Shown here piece after piece: positions 22,186-31,000 of a stretch of 32,609 bases of DNA; the first letter of the stretch is position 1; every line of letters begins with the position of its first letter. Made by a program: the position numbers and the translations under genes. The DNA is from Planctomycetaceae bacterium. Lineage in GTDB: Bacteria; Planctomycetota; Planctomycetia; Isosphaerales; Isosphaeraceae. Under the pieces are notes generated by a model. That model made no database searches, had not been told where the DNA came from, and was given only the letters and a program-made list of their open reading frames with translations. Location: positions 1 through 32,609 of the forward strand of contig JAFAHT010000088.1 in NCBI GenBank assembly GCA_019237095.1, written 5' to 3'.

Positions 22186-24636
22186 ATGAGATTGCTACGC
22201 GTCGGCCTGGTCCCCCTGCCGGAATCGGCCTTGGCGGCCTGCTTCATTGTCTGCTGCGGTCTGTTCTTGGGTTCCCGTGCCCCGGATTCACCCGCCTCCG
22301 AGAAGGCACCGGCCGCGTCTGCCCCCGCCGTGGTCGATCTTCCTCGTTCGGATCCTGCGTTCGCGGGCACCGCGAAACGAACGCTCGAGGGCTCGAAGCC
22401 CGTCTTCCCCCGGCCTGTCGAGGCGCCCAAGGGGGCTCCCAACGTGCTTCTCGTCCTGGTCGACGATGCGGGATTCGGCAACCCCTCGACCTTCGGCGGG
22501 CCCTGCCAGACCCCGACGCTTTCCAGACTGGCCTCGGCCGGGCTCCGCTATAACCGCTTTCACGTCACGGCCCTGTGCTCCCCCTCCCGCGCGGCGCTGC
22601 TCTCGGGGCGCAACCACCACGCGCTCGGCTTCGGCTCAATCTCCGAGTTCGCCGGCGGGTGGCCCGGCTACAATGCGACCTGGCCGAAGAGCGCGGCGAG
22701 CATCGCACGGATTCTCCAGGGCAACGGCTACTCCACCGCCGCGTTCGGCAAGTGGCACCTCACGCCGGACGACCAACAGGGCGCCGCCGGCCCGTTCGAC
22801 CGCTGGCCTTGTGGGCTAGGGTTCGACCACTTCTACGGCTTCCTCGGCGGCGCGACGGGGCAGTATGACCCGGTGCTGGCCGAGAATAACTCGATCATCG
22901 GCGTTCCCGAGGGCAAGGACTACTACCTCCCCGACGACCTCACCGAGCGCACGATCCGGTGGATCCACGACCAGAAGGCCCAATCACCCGACAAGCCTTT
23001 CTTCATCTACTACTCCACCGGCGCCACCCACTCACCGCATCATGTGCCAAAGGTGTGGGCAGATAAGTACAAGGGCAAGTTCGACCAGGGGTGGGACAAG
23101 CTACGCGAGGCGACGTTCGCGCGTCAGAAGGAACTGGGCGTCATCCCGGCGAACGCCAAGCTCACGCCCCGCGACCCGGCCTTCCCCGCCTGGGACTCGC
23201 TCACGCCGGAGGAGAAAGCGTTCTACGCAAGGCAGATGGAAGTCTATGCCGGCTTCCAGGAGAACACCGACCACCAGGTCGGCCGCGTCGTACAGGCAAT
23301 CGAGGCGATGGGCCAGGCCGACAATACGCTCATCCTCTTCATCTGGGGCGACAACGGTTCGAGCATGGAGGGCACTGAGACCGGCACCTTCAACGAGCTC
23401 ACGACGATCACCGGCATCCCCCTCGCGCCCCAGCAGCAGCTCAAGCTCATCGATGCCTACGGCGGGATGGACGCCTGGGGCGGCCCGCTCATGCAGCCTC
23501 ATTTTTCGTGCGCCTGGGCCTGGGCGGGCAACGCGCCCTTCCAGTGGGGCAAACAGGTCGCTTCCCACTTCGGCGGGACCCGGAACCCGATGGTCGTGGC
23601 GTGGCCCGCTCGGATCAAGGACAAGGGCGGCTTGCGGAGCCAGTTCTCGCACGTCATCGACGTCGCGCCCACGATCCTCGAAGTCGCGGGCATTACCCCC
23701 CCCGACCGGGTCGACGGGATCCCGCAGATGCCGATCCACGGCACTAGCTTCGCCTACACGTTCGACGACGCGGCTGCGAGGGAACGGCACACCCAGCAGT
23801 ATTTCGAGATCCTCGGTAACCGCGCCATGTACAAGGACGGCTGGATCGCCTGCGCCCGCCTGGACCGCATCCCGTGGAGGCTCGATCCCGCGACCCTCAA
23901 GCGGTTTGCGCCCGGCAGCGGCTGGGACCCCGACAAGGATCGTTGGGAGCTTTACAACATCGAGGAGGATTTCTCCCAGTCGAAGGACCTGGCGGCAGGG
24001 TATCCCGAGAAGCTCCGCGAGCTCAAGGAGCTCTTCTGGTCCGAGGCCGAGAAGTACCACGTGACCCCGCTCCTGGGGGGCATGGCCCCGTTCTTCGGGC
24101 TCGGCCCCGCGGGCGAGGCCCGCACTCGATTCACGTACTACCCGGGCACCGGGAACATCGGCGCTGGCATGATCCCGCCTGTCTACAACCGCTCCTTCAC
24201 GATCACCGCCGACCTGGACGTGCTGCCCGGCGGCGCCGAGGGTGTCATCGTTGCCGAGTCCGACGTCATGGGTGGGTTCGCCCTTTACGTGCAGAACCGC
24301 AGGCTCCGCTACACCTACAGCTTTCTCGGCATCAAGGTCGACACGCTCACCGCCAGCGAGGAACTCCCCACGGGCAGGACCCAGGTCCGCTACGAGTTCA
24401 CGGCCGACGAGCCCGGGAAGCCCGCCACCGGCGGCCGCGGCCGGCTTTTCGTGAACGACCGGCAGGTCGGCGAGGACCGACTGGAACGGACGGTCCCGCT
24501 GCGGTTCACGACCTACGCCGGCATGGACATCGGGAGAGACAGCGGAGAGCCGGTGTCTCCCTCCTATCGTGAGAAGTCGCCCTTCGCCTTCACCGGCTCG
24601 ATCGGGAAAGTCGTGTTCGAACTCGCCCCGAGATGA
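22186..24636 (+). CDS. Arylsulfatase-type sulfatase (formylglycine-dependent), exported
   Basis: The 816-residue protein starts at the ATG at 22186 (GGGAG upstream). A hydrophobic segment (residues about 14-30, containing CFIVCCG) serves for export or lipid attachment. The alkaline-phosphatase-superfamily core begins at about residue 85: NVLLVLVDDAGFG with metal aspartates D93/D94, then the sulfatase signature CSPSRAALLSGR with C131 as the formylglycine precursor and R135. Further motifs are GKWH, ATHSPHH and WGDNGSS. The last about 200 residues form a separate beta-rich domain. Sulfatases release sulfate from sulfated polysaccharides or aryl esters and are abundant in planctomycetes. Maturation needs a formylglycine-generating enzyme or anSME, neither of which lies in the window. 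Confidence 0.9.
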   Translation: MRLLRVGLVPLPESALAACFIVCCGLFLGSRAPDSPASEKAPAASAPAVVDLPRSDPAFAGTAKRTLEGSKPVFPRPVEAPKGAPNVLLVLVDDAGFGNPSTFGGPCQTPTLSRLASAGLRYNRFHVTALCSPSRAALLSGRNHHALGFGSISEFAGGWPGYNATWPKSAASIARILQGNGYSTAAFGKWHLTPDDQQGAAGPFDRWPCGLGFDHFYGFLGGATGQYDPVLAENNSIIGVPEGKDYYLPDDLTERTIRWIHDQKAQSPDKPFFIYYSTGATHSPHHVPKVWADKYKGKFDQGWDKLREATFARQKELGVIPANAKLTPRDPAFPAWDSLTPEEKAFYARQMEVYAGFQENTDHQVGRVVQAIEAMGQADNTLILFIWGDNGSSMEGTETGTFNELTTITGIPLAPQQQLKLIDAYGGMDAWGGPLMQPHFSCAWAWAGNAPFQWGKQVASHFGGTRNPMVVAWPARIKDKGGLRSQFSHVIDVAPTILEVAGITPPDRVDGIPQMPIHGTSFAYTFDDAAARERHTQQYFEILGNRAMYKDGWIACARLDRIPWRLDPATLKRFAPGSGWDPDKDRWELYNIEEDFSQSKDLAAGYPEKLRELKELFWSEAEKYHVTPLLGGMAPFFGLGPAGEARTRFTYYPGTGNIGAGMIPPVYNRSFTITADLDVLPGGAEGVIVAESDVMGGFALYVQNRRLRYTYSFLGIKVDTLTASEELPTGRTQVRYEFTADEPGKPATGGRGRLFVNDRQVGEDRLERTVPLRFTTYAGMDIGRDSGEPVSPSYREKSPFAFTGSIGKVVFELAPR

Positions 24637-24669
24637 GGGCGTCGTCACGCATCACTGGGGACTGGTTCG

Positions 24670-25428
24670 ATGGGGAAGAGGTCCACCCGGGTGATCCCGC
24701 AAGGGATCGCTCGGGCCTTGCCAGGATGGAAGTTCCTGAGGGCCGCGAGCGGGAAGTTCGGCCTCCTTCTCGTTGCGCTGGTCGCCCTCATTCTACTCTC
24801 TCCCCTACTCATTCAGAACGAGCGATGGGCCGCGGCCACCAGCCTCTGCAGCGCTTCCGTGCTGGTGGCGGGTCTCCACGCCGCCAAGCCGGGGCGTGGG
24901 ATCCTTGCCCTGGGCCTCGCCCTCGCCCTGCTGGATTTCGGGATCGGGCGGCTGGCGATGAGCCTGGGGACGCGCTGGCTACTCGTGTGCGAAGCCCTTC
25001 TCTGGCTGACCACGCTGCTCTATGTCACCGCCACGATCCTGGAGGCGATCTTCGAGATCCCGATGGTTACCGTGGAGACCCTTCAGGCGGCACTGTGCGT
25101 TTACTTGTTGATCGGATTGCTTGGTACGTTTGTTCTCACGCTGATCGAGTTGACCCTCCCCGGGTCCTTCGAGGCCACCGGAGGCGTAAGCATCTCGTGG
25201 GGAGCAGGCCGGTCGAGTGCCACGTCTCTCATGCAGATGCTGTCGCTGAGCTACGCGGCGCTCTCCACAGTTGGCTCGACGGCAATCAGCCCCGCGAACG
25301 CCTTCGCCTCGAACGCGGTTTCCCTTGAGGCAATGGTCGGGCAGATCTACCTCGTCGTGGTGGTCGCCAGGCTGGTGGGGATCGAGTCCGGCAGCGCAAT
25401 GCAACCGACTCGCGAGACCGCGGCGTGA
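24670..25428 (+). CDS. Integral membrane protein resembling a two-TM ion channel but without the K+ filter
   Basis: The 252-residue protein has a basic N-terminus and about five to six hydrophobic helices. The C-terminal part follows the ion-channel-2 pattern: a pore-helix-like MLSLSYAALSTVG, then a loop, then an inner helix AMVGQIYLVVVVARLVG. This matches the family in which the filter is TVGYGDI. Here the filter position reads TVGSTAIS (about residues 200-208), so the GYG signature is absent. It begins 34 bases after the sulfatase stop on the same strand and may share its transcript. It could be a channel-derived protein with another selectivity or a non-conducting relative. Confidence 0.7.
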   Translation: MGKRSTRVIPQGIARALPGWKFLRAASGKFGLLLVALVALILLSPLLIQNERWAAATSLCSASVLVAGLHAAKPGRGILALGLALALLDFGIGRLAMSLGTRWLLVCEALLWLTTLLYVTATILEAIFEIPMVTVETLQAALCVYLLIGLLGTFVLTLIELTLPGSFEATGGVSISWGAGRSSATSLMQMLSLSYAALSTVGSTAISPANAFASNAVSLEAMVGQIYLVVVVARLVGIESGSAMQPTRETAA

Positions 25429-25518
25429 GACGGCGGTCCCGTCCAGTTCGACATCGAGGCCTTCTGCAAGCGGCGACCACGAGGAGAACTTACGCGAGTT
25501 GGCAGGGTTACTTGTGGT

Positions 25519-26148
25519 TCACCAGACAGCCCGGATCCAGCCCACTGCCAGAAAAAGAAGGAGCAGGATACCTCCGACAACCCAGCGCAGATCGGGAATC
25601 ATCAGTTCCCTCGAGACCGGCACAAGGGCAATCTCCAGGGCCATAAACTTGTAGGGCTCGTACGGGGCATAGGCGGGATCGGCCAGCAAGCTCAAAAACG
25701 CACGGCGGCTGGGATAACGCGTAACGACGACCCGACTCCAGTTGTCCAGGGCCGCTGGGACTTCCATCAGGTTTTTTCCCTGCGCCCTGCCGCCCACCAT
25801 GGGATAGCCAGCGCGCTTGAGCAGCCTCATCAAGACGCCCTTTTGGTAGAACGCGTTGGACTGTTCGGGCGTACCCTGGAAGTCCGGGGATCCAGGAAAA
25901 GAGCGGAGCTGGGGGTAGAAACGCATGAGGTTGAGCATGTAAACGGGTTTGCCGTCATCGGCTTCGGCCCAGGCGCGGAGGCGGGCGAGGGCCGCTGTCA
26001 TCTCCCCCGCTGGTAACGGCAGCTTTTCAGCTGCACCCAGGTAACGGTCGATTTCCTCCCGGGTGAGTTTCCCCCGTATTGGGGAATGCCAGAGCCAGAA
26101 GCCAAGAAAAAGACCCAGGAGGACCACGCCGAAAATGATTTCGAACAT
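25519..26148 (-). CDS. DUF1330-like protein with N- and C-terminal membrane helices
   Basis: The 209-residue form starts at MFEIIFGVVL, where GAGGAA lies 7 bases upstream; an ATG 18 codons earlier is possible but has a poor context. Residues about 4-23 and the last about 20 residues (GGILLLLFLAVGWIRAVW) are membrane helices. Between them a dimeric alpha/beta-barrel-like domain resembles DUF1330: PVYMLNLMRFYPQL, later NWSRVVVTRYPSRRAFLSLL and YAPYEPYKFMALEIALV. The domain is usually soluble, so tethering on both sides is unusual. The substrate and function are unknown. Confidence 0.65.
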   Translation of the reverse strand: MFEIIFGVVLLGLFLGFWLWHSPIRGKLTREEIDRYLGAAEKLPLPAGEMTAALARLRAWAEADDGKPVYMLNLMRFYPQLRSFPGSPDFQGTPEQSNAFYQKGVLMRLLKRAGYPMVGGRAQGKNLMEVPAALDNWSRVVVTRYPSRRAFLSLLADPAYAPYEPYKFMALEIALVPVSRELMIPDLRWVVGGILLLLFLAVGWIRAVW

Positions 26149-26399
26149 CGGCTGTTCCTCGAATTGTAATGGTTCAGCGTGAAATGGAGAGACCAGGGTC
26201 ACAAGATAAATCGTAGTGAACGCACGAGCAGAAGGTGCCGGTTTAGCGCCTTCGTACCAATCCCGAGGGAGAAGACAAGGCGGCGGCGTGCCGCCCCCCT
26301 TCGGTCTTGGTCCCGGATCGGCGCTCGGGTCGGGTCGCCACGGTGCCTACCCTCCGCTCAAGCCGTCTTCCATCGTAGCGCCGCCCGGTGACCAGGGCA

Positions 26400-26678
26400 A
26401 CGAGCTGTCGCCGTCAGCCAGCAGATCGGCTCGCCGCACGGGCTCGTTGCCTCCTTTCGCGCGCGGCTTCCAGCTTGCGATCCTGCTCTGCGAAGATCGC
26501 CGGCTCACGCCCGGCCAGCTTGGCAGTGGGCGTGACGTAGCCGATCGCGCTGTGCGAACGAACCTTTGTTGTAATGCCCCACGTAGCCCTCGACCAACCG
26601 CCGCGCGTCCTCCAGCTACAGCGGCGTGCCAGGGCGGATGCATTCGGACTTCAGCGAGCGGTGCCAACGCTCGATCTT
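26400..26678 (-). pseudogene. C-terminal remnant of an IS3-family transposase (rve/OrfB)
   Basis: On the minus strand the sequence begins KIERWHRSLKSECIRPGTPL, the region of IS3 OrfB around the catalytic glutamate. A TAG follows, then LEDARRLVEGYVGHYN, then the frame shifts but continues with recognisable pieces (GYVTP-TAKLAGREPAIF-like and a basic tail). The N-terminal part of OrfB, OrfA and inverted repeats are missing. The upstream side ends abruptly at the AT-rich island. It is a dead fragment. Confidence 0.7.
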
Positions 26679-27099
26679 ACAGTTGCTTTATAGATAGTAT
26701 GTTTATATTGTCATGTGAGTCATAACAGCCATCGGTTGCTTCGGTGGCTTAGTCAGGTCCAAGCCCCTAGCCCGACTTTCGCAGGAAAGAATTAAGAGAT
26801 AAAGTCTCTATGTTCACTAGGCTATTTATTTTACGTTTGATATATAACAGTGGAGAAGATGCTCTCGAGTATTCGGTCGTTCTGCGTCGCCAAATCGAGC
26901 ACCGATCAAAATAGTGACTAATTCTCACACTGTTTCTCTTGCATTACTTAGTAAGATCTGACATGCTTTGCCTACTGTTCTTAATTTGTGCATCTTAGCT
27001 TGTTAATGCTACTGATCTGAATAGTGACTGAAAAAACACGCAGAGCCAGGTTTTTCTGGGGTATTCTTGCTACCAGTGCGGAAGTTGGGCTAGCTTTAG
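26679..27099. other. AT-rich island with no gene seen
   Basis: Composition falls sharply to AT-rich between an IS3 remnant and the YdjY-like gene. I find no open frame of note. AATAGTGACT occurs twice in it, near 26910 and near 27018. It may be foreign DNA left by mobile-element activity. Confidence 0.5.
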
Positions 27100-27816
27100 C
27101 TATGGAGTTGTTGACGGCTTCTTTTCCGGTCGCTGGGTACTGGGGCCGAGCCGCAGCAAGACCTCGGTGCCAAGCGGCGGAACATGTGCGGTGTCGGCGG
27201 AGAAGACTCGATCCGCGTCGCTGGCCGAGCTGGCAAGCGGCAGATCAAGGATGGCACTGCCGAAGTTGGCGACGGTGATGAGGTCGCCCTCGTCGGCGGC
27301 GTAGATCATCTTCTTCGTGACCGGATCGGTGAACAGCTCGCTGCCGGCGAAGACCCAGTTCTCTGCCAGGGGCTTCTTGGCCTTCTCGTCCTTGACCCAG
27401 TTGCGGGCGTCGGAGCGGTGCAGCTTGCCGTCGGTCATCCAGAGCAGCTCGATGGCGATCGGGGTACCGGCAGGGGGCTCGAACTTGGGTTCGAAGCGAA
27501 CCGGATGGCCGGGCTCGGCACCGGTCAAGAGCAACCCGGCGTGAATCTGTCGAGGCCGTGCGTCGGTGGCGAGAATGGCCTCGTGCTCTTTGGTTCCCTT
27601 CAGGCAAACCAGGTGTTCCAACGGTCCCTCGCGGAGCACGACCTTCGCCCGGACGACGAGCTGTTTTTTTCCTGGGTCGAACCAGAGACTGCGTCCCACG
27701 GGCTTCCACTGCGGGCTCGGTTCCAGCGTGTTCGCGGCAGGGCGCTGTCTGGGCCCGACTGCCGGCGGTTCATCACCGGTCAGCAAGACGCTCACGCAAT
27801 ACAGCAGCAATACCAT
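27100..27816 (-). CDS. Secreted YdjY-like domain protein
   Basis: The 238-residue protein starts MVLLLYCVSVLLTGDEPP, a short signal-peptide-like segment; a longer N-terminus cannot be excluded, since no clear ribosome binding site is seen. The body has the YdjY-domain pattern known from planctomycetes: KKQLVVRAKVVLREGPLEHL, LKGTKEHEAILA, ARPRQIHAGLLLTG, then WVFAGSELF and YAADEGDLITVANF near the end. Conserved glycines and histidines are present and no catalytic motif is evident. It is on the same strand as the large secretin gene and begins 210 bases after it, separated by a probable terminator. The function of this family is unknown to me. Confidence 0.75.
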   Translation of the reverse strand: MVLLLYCVSVLLTGDEPPAVGPRQRPAANTLEPSPQWKPVGRSLWFDPGKKQLVVRAKVVLREGPLEHLVCLKGTKEHEAILATDARPRQIHAGLLLTGAEPGHPVRFEPKFEPPAGTPIAIELLWMTDGKLHRSDARNWVKDEKAKKPLAENWVFAGSELFTDPVTKKMIYAADEGDLITVANFGSAILDLPLASSASDADRVFSADTAHVPPLGTEVLLRLGPSTQRPEKKPSTTP

Positions 27817-27949
27817 GGGAATCTCGCGAGTGCCGACCGGGAGGCCCCGGACCGGTCTTTGATGCGGGAGACGAAACTGATCGAGCGAGCCTCTACTGTA
27901 ACATGGTCCAACTTTCGGGCGCGATCAAGCCGTCTGGGCGTCGTGACAA

Positions 27950-27988
27950 CAAAAAAAGGCCGCCAGGGGGGGTTCCCTGCGCCCCGGT
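27950..27988 (-). terminator. Probable intrinsic terminator after the secretin gene
   Basis: Read on the minus strand, a GC-rich hairpin (CAGGG pairing with CCCTG, extended by GC pairs around a bulge) is followed by a run of seven T (27951-27957). It lies about 40-75 bases after the secretin stop codon. Confidence 0.5.
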
Positions 27989-28026
27989 ATGAATCCGTTT
28001 GCTTTGGATCCGGTTGAGCTTTCGGA

Positions 28027-31000
28027 TCAGAGAGCCGTGGACGGAATCCCCAGCTTCTCTTCTTCCTCCTCGAGGATGATGATCCGGGGCGTGACCATGA
28101 GCATGAGGCTGGTGCTCACGCGGCCGATCCCGACGTTGCGGAAGAGACGGTCGAGCCAGGGGATCTTCGACAGCACCGGCACGCCGTACTCGAGACGCTG
28201 TTCGTTGAGTTGCTTCACGCCGCCGAGCAAGACCGTGCCGCCGTCCGGGACGGTGACGGTGGTACTCACGGTGGTCGTGTTGGTCTGCGGAAGCTGGAGG
28301 GTTGCGTTGATGGTCGCCGCACCACCGCCCAGGCCGCTGCCGCCGACGGCGGCCGGAACCTGGATCGTGGTGAAGCCGGCGATCGTGTTGAAGACGGGGG
28401 CGATCGTCAATCGCACATACCGGCGGTCGGCCGAAACCACCGGCGTCACGGTCAGGACCACGCCGTTGGGCAAGGGCGCCGGTGTCGGCACGAAGGCCAC
28501 CGATCCGGGACCGACGATCGGCGTCAACGCCGCGACGTACCACTGCAACTGGGCGTTGACGATCGTGGCCGAGGCGCCGTTGAAGGTGGTGACCTTGGGA
28601 GCCTGGAGGACGTTGGCGCGGGTGTCGCCCTGGGCGGCCGTGAGGAAGAAGTACATTTCCACGTTGCTCAGGAAGGCAATTCCGAACGTGCCCCCCGAGC
28701 CCGGGATCGCGTTGGTGGGTGCGATCAGAGAGGCATTGGGTCCATTGTACGGGATCGCCAGGTTACCGGAGAAGTTTTGCAAGCCTCCTCCCGCCGTGCC
28801 CACGACGAGCGGGGTCTTGTTGCCATAGGTCCAGCTATCGCGGATTGGGTTGACCAGGTAGGCCGAGGGCGTGGTGCTGGGAATTGGCGCGGCACCTCCG
28901 GTGGTGCCGCCGGTGGTGCCGGCGATGGTGCCGGCCCCGCCTGTGACGCCACCTGCCGCCCCGCCTGTGAGCCCGCCGGTGCCGCCTGCGGCTGTGGTGC
29001 CTGTGGTGCCTGTGGTGCCTATGGTGCTGGTGGTGCCGGTGGTGCCGGTGGTGGTTGTGGTGGGCGCCCCGGGTACTCCGATCAGCTCGGCCGCGGGGTT
29101 CGGGAACGCGAATGTGGTATGCTTGCCGACGGTGTCGGACAGGATCTGGAAGTCGAAGTCAACGCCGATCTGCTCGAAGAAGTTGTCGCTGACGGTGATG
29201 AACCGGACCTCGATGGCCACCTGAAGGTCCTGAAGCCGCCGGAGCTGGCGGAGCAGGTCGGCGATCTGCTCATGGACCTCAGCCGTGTGCCGGATGATCA
29301 GGCTGATGCTCAGGAAGAAGGGAATGATCGAGCCGGGAGGACGTTCTGCGGCATCAATGCCTCCACCTGCGCCTCCACCACCTCCTCCTGGGCCACCGAA
29401 CCCCTGGCCGAGGCCATAGGCCGGGGAGATGTCCTGGCCCGAGCTGTCCTGGACCCGCCAGGTGCCCGGAGCGATCGACGTCGTGATGAGCTGGATCAGC
29501 GGTGTCATGTCAACCTGGGGACGGTCGCCCTTGGACACGCTCATATCGGGAGTCGCCGGTGGCTGCCCCGGGTTGACCATGGCGCTCACCTGTCCCATCG
29601 CGCCGGCGCCGTCGGCTGAGTTAGGGCCAACACCCATCTGGCTGGTCACCGCGGCCACCGGGTTCGGCTGGCCCTTGTTCGCAGGCATGATCAGGTCGCC
29701 GACGTAGTACGTATGGGGATACATCTGGGCCGTACTGCCCGGGCTGGTGATCAGCAGAACTTCATCCTCAACCCTGTAGGTCAAGCCCAGCGGACGCAGC
29801 AAGAGCTTCAAAGCCGTCTTGAGCTGGACGTTGTTCACGGTCAGTGAAACGGGTGCCGCGGAGGTCAACCCCTCGTCGTTGAGAGCCTTGGGGTCGAGCA
29901 CGATGTTCAACCCCGTATAGTTCTGCAAGAAGGTAATGGCCTCGCTCAGCGGTTGCTTTTCCACGTTCAGCGAGATCGTGTCTTTGAGCTTGGCCTCGAT
30001 GGCCAGCACCTTGGGGTCTTTTTTGACCTCGAGCCTGGCGTTCATCCTCAGTCGTTCGCGGGTCAGGTCCTTGAAGTTCTTGGCATACTTGATTGAGTTG
30101 AGCTGAACTTCGGGATCGGCAATGCCCGCCAGCTCAACCTCCTGGAAGGCTGTCAGCGCTCCCTCGTCCTTGGCCGCGCGGATTTCCAGGTCTTGCTTGT
30201 AGTGGCGCTCCGTCTTGGCCTTGAAGACAAGCATGGTTGCGGCCACCTCGTTGGGGTCAACCTCGGCGGCTCTCTTGGCGTAGGCCTCGCATTCGGCGTA
30301 ATTGCCCTCAGCATAGGCCCCCTGAGCTTTGTCCATGAACTCCTTCAAGCGCGCCTTCTTGGCCTTGTCGGCCTCGAGGATTCGCAGCCGCTTGAGCTCG
30401 ATCTGGCCACGCTCTTGCTTGTTCTGCATCTTGACCTCGAAGGCGGTTTTGTCCTTCTTGGCCAGCTCGAGTGCGACTTCGAGGCGGCGGACCATGGGCC
30501 GGATCAGGTTGGGCGATAGACCGGATGACTTGACGGCCTTCATGGTCTGCTCATAGATGGCGATGGCCTTGTCAGGGTCGGTTTCCTGCAGCCGTCGGGC
30601 CTCGGCGATCTTAGTGCTAACCTCGGCATTGAGCTTCTGGGCGGCAAGTGCTTCGGCGTCAGGGATCACCGAGCTCTTCTCGTCCACGACCGCCTTGCCC
30701 TTGGGTGAGCCGGCCTTGTCGTCGGCCGGCAGTTTCTTGAGCAATTCCTGCACCTTGGTCAGCAGGTTCTCGTCGAGTGAGGCGCCGGCTGCGGCAACTT
30801 CGGTCAGGAGAGCGCGGGCCCGGGCATTCTCGCCGCTCCGCATAGCCGCGAGCGCCGACTCGTAGAGACTGAGAGCTCCGCCCTGTTCGGCCAGTCCGAT
30901 CTGCGCGAGCAACTCGTCGGCCTGGCCATCGACGCCGAGGTGACCGGCCTTGGCGTCCTGGGCCATCTGCCTGGCAGCAGGATAGTTACCGCTTGTATAA

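Noticed and set aside
23101-24648. 515-codon open frame on the minus strand
   Set aside because: It lies opposite the sulfatase gene; GC-rich codon bias keeps the antisense frame open and its translation has no domain.
28880-29070. Simple GGTGCCGGTGGTGCC-like repeats as a satellite or CRISPR
   Set aside because: They are codons of the Gly/Thr/Ala-rich insert of the secretin and keep the frame.
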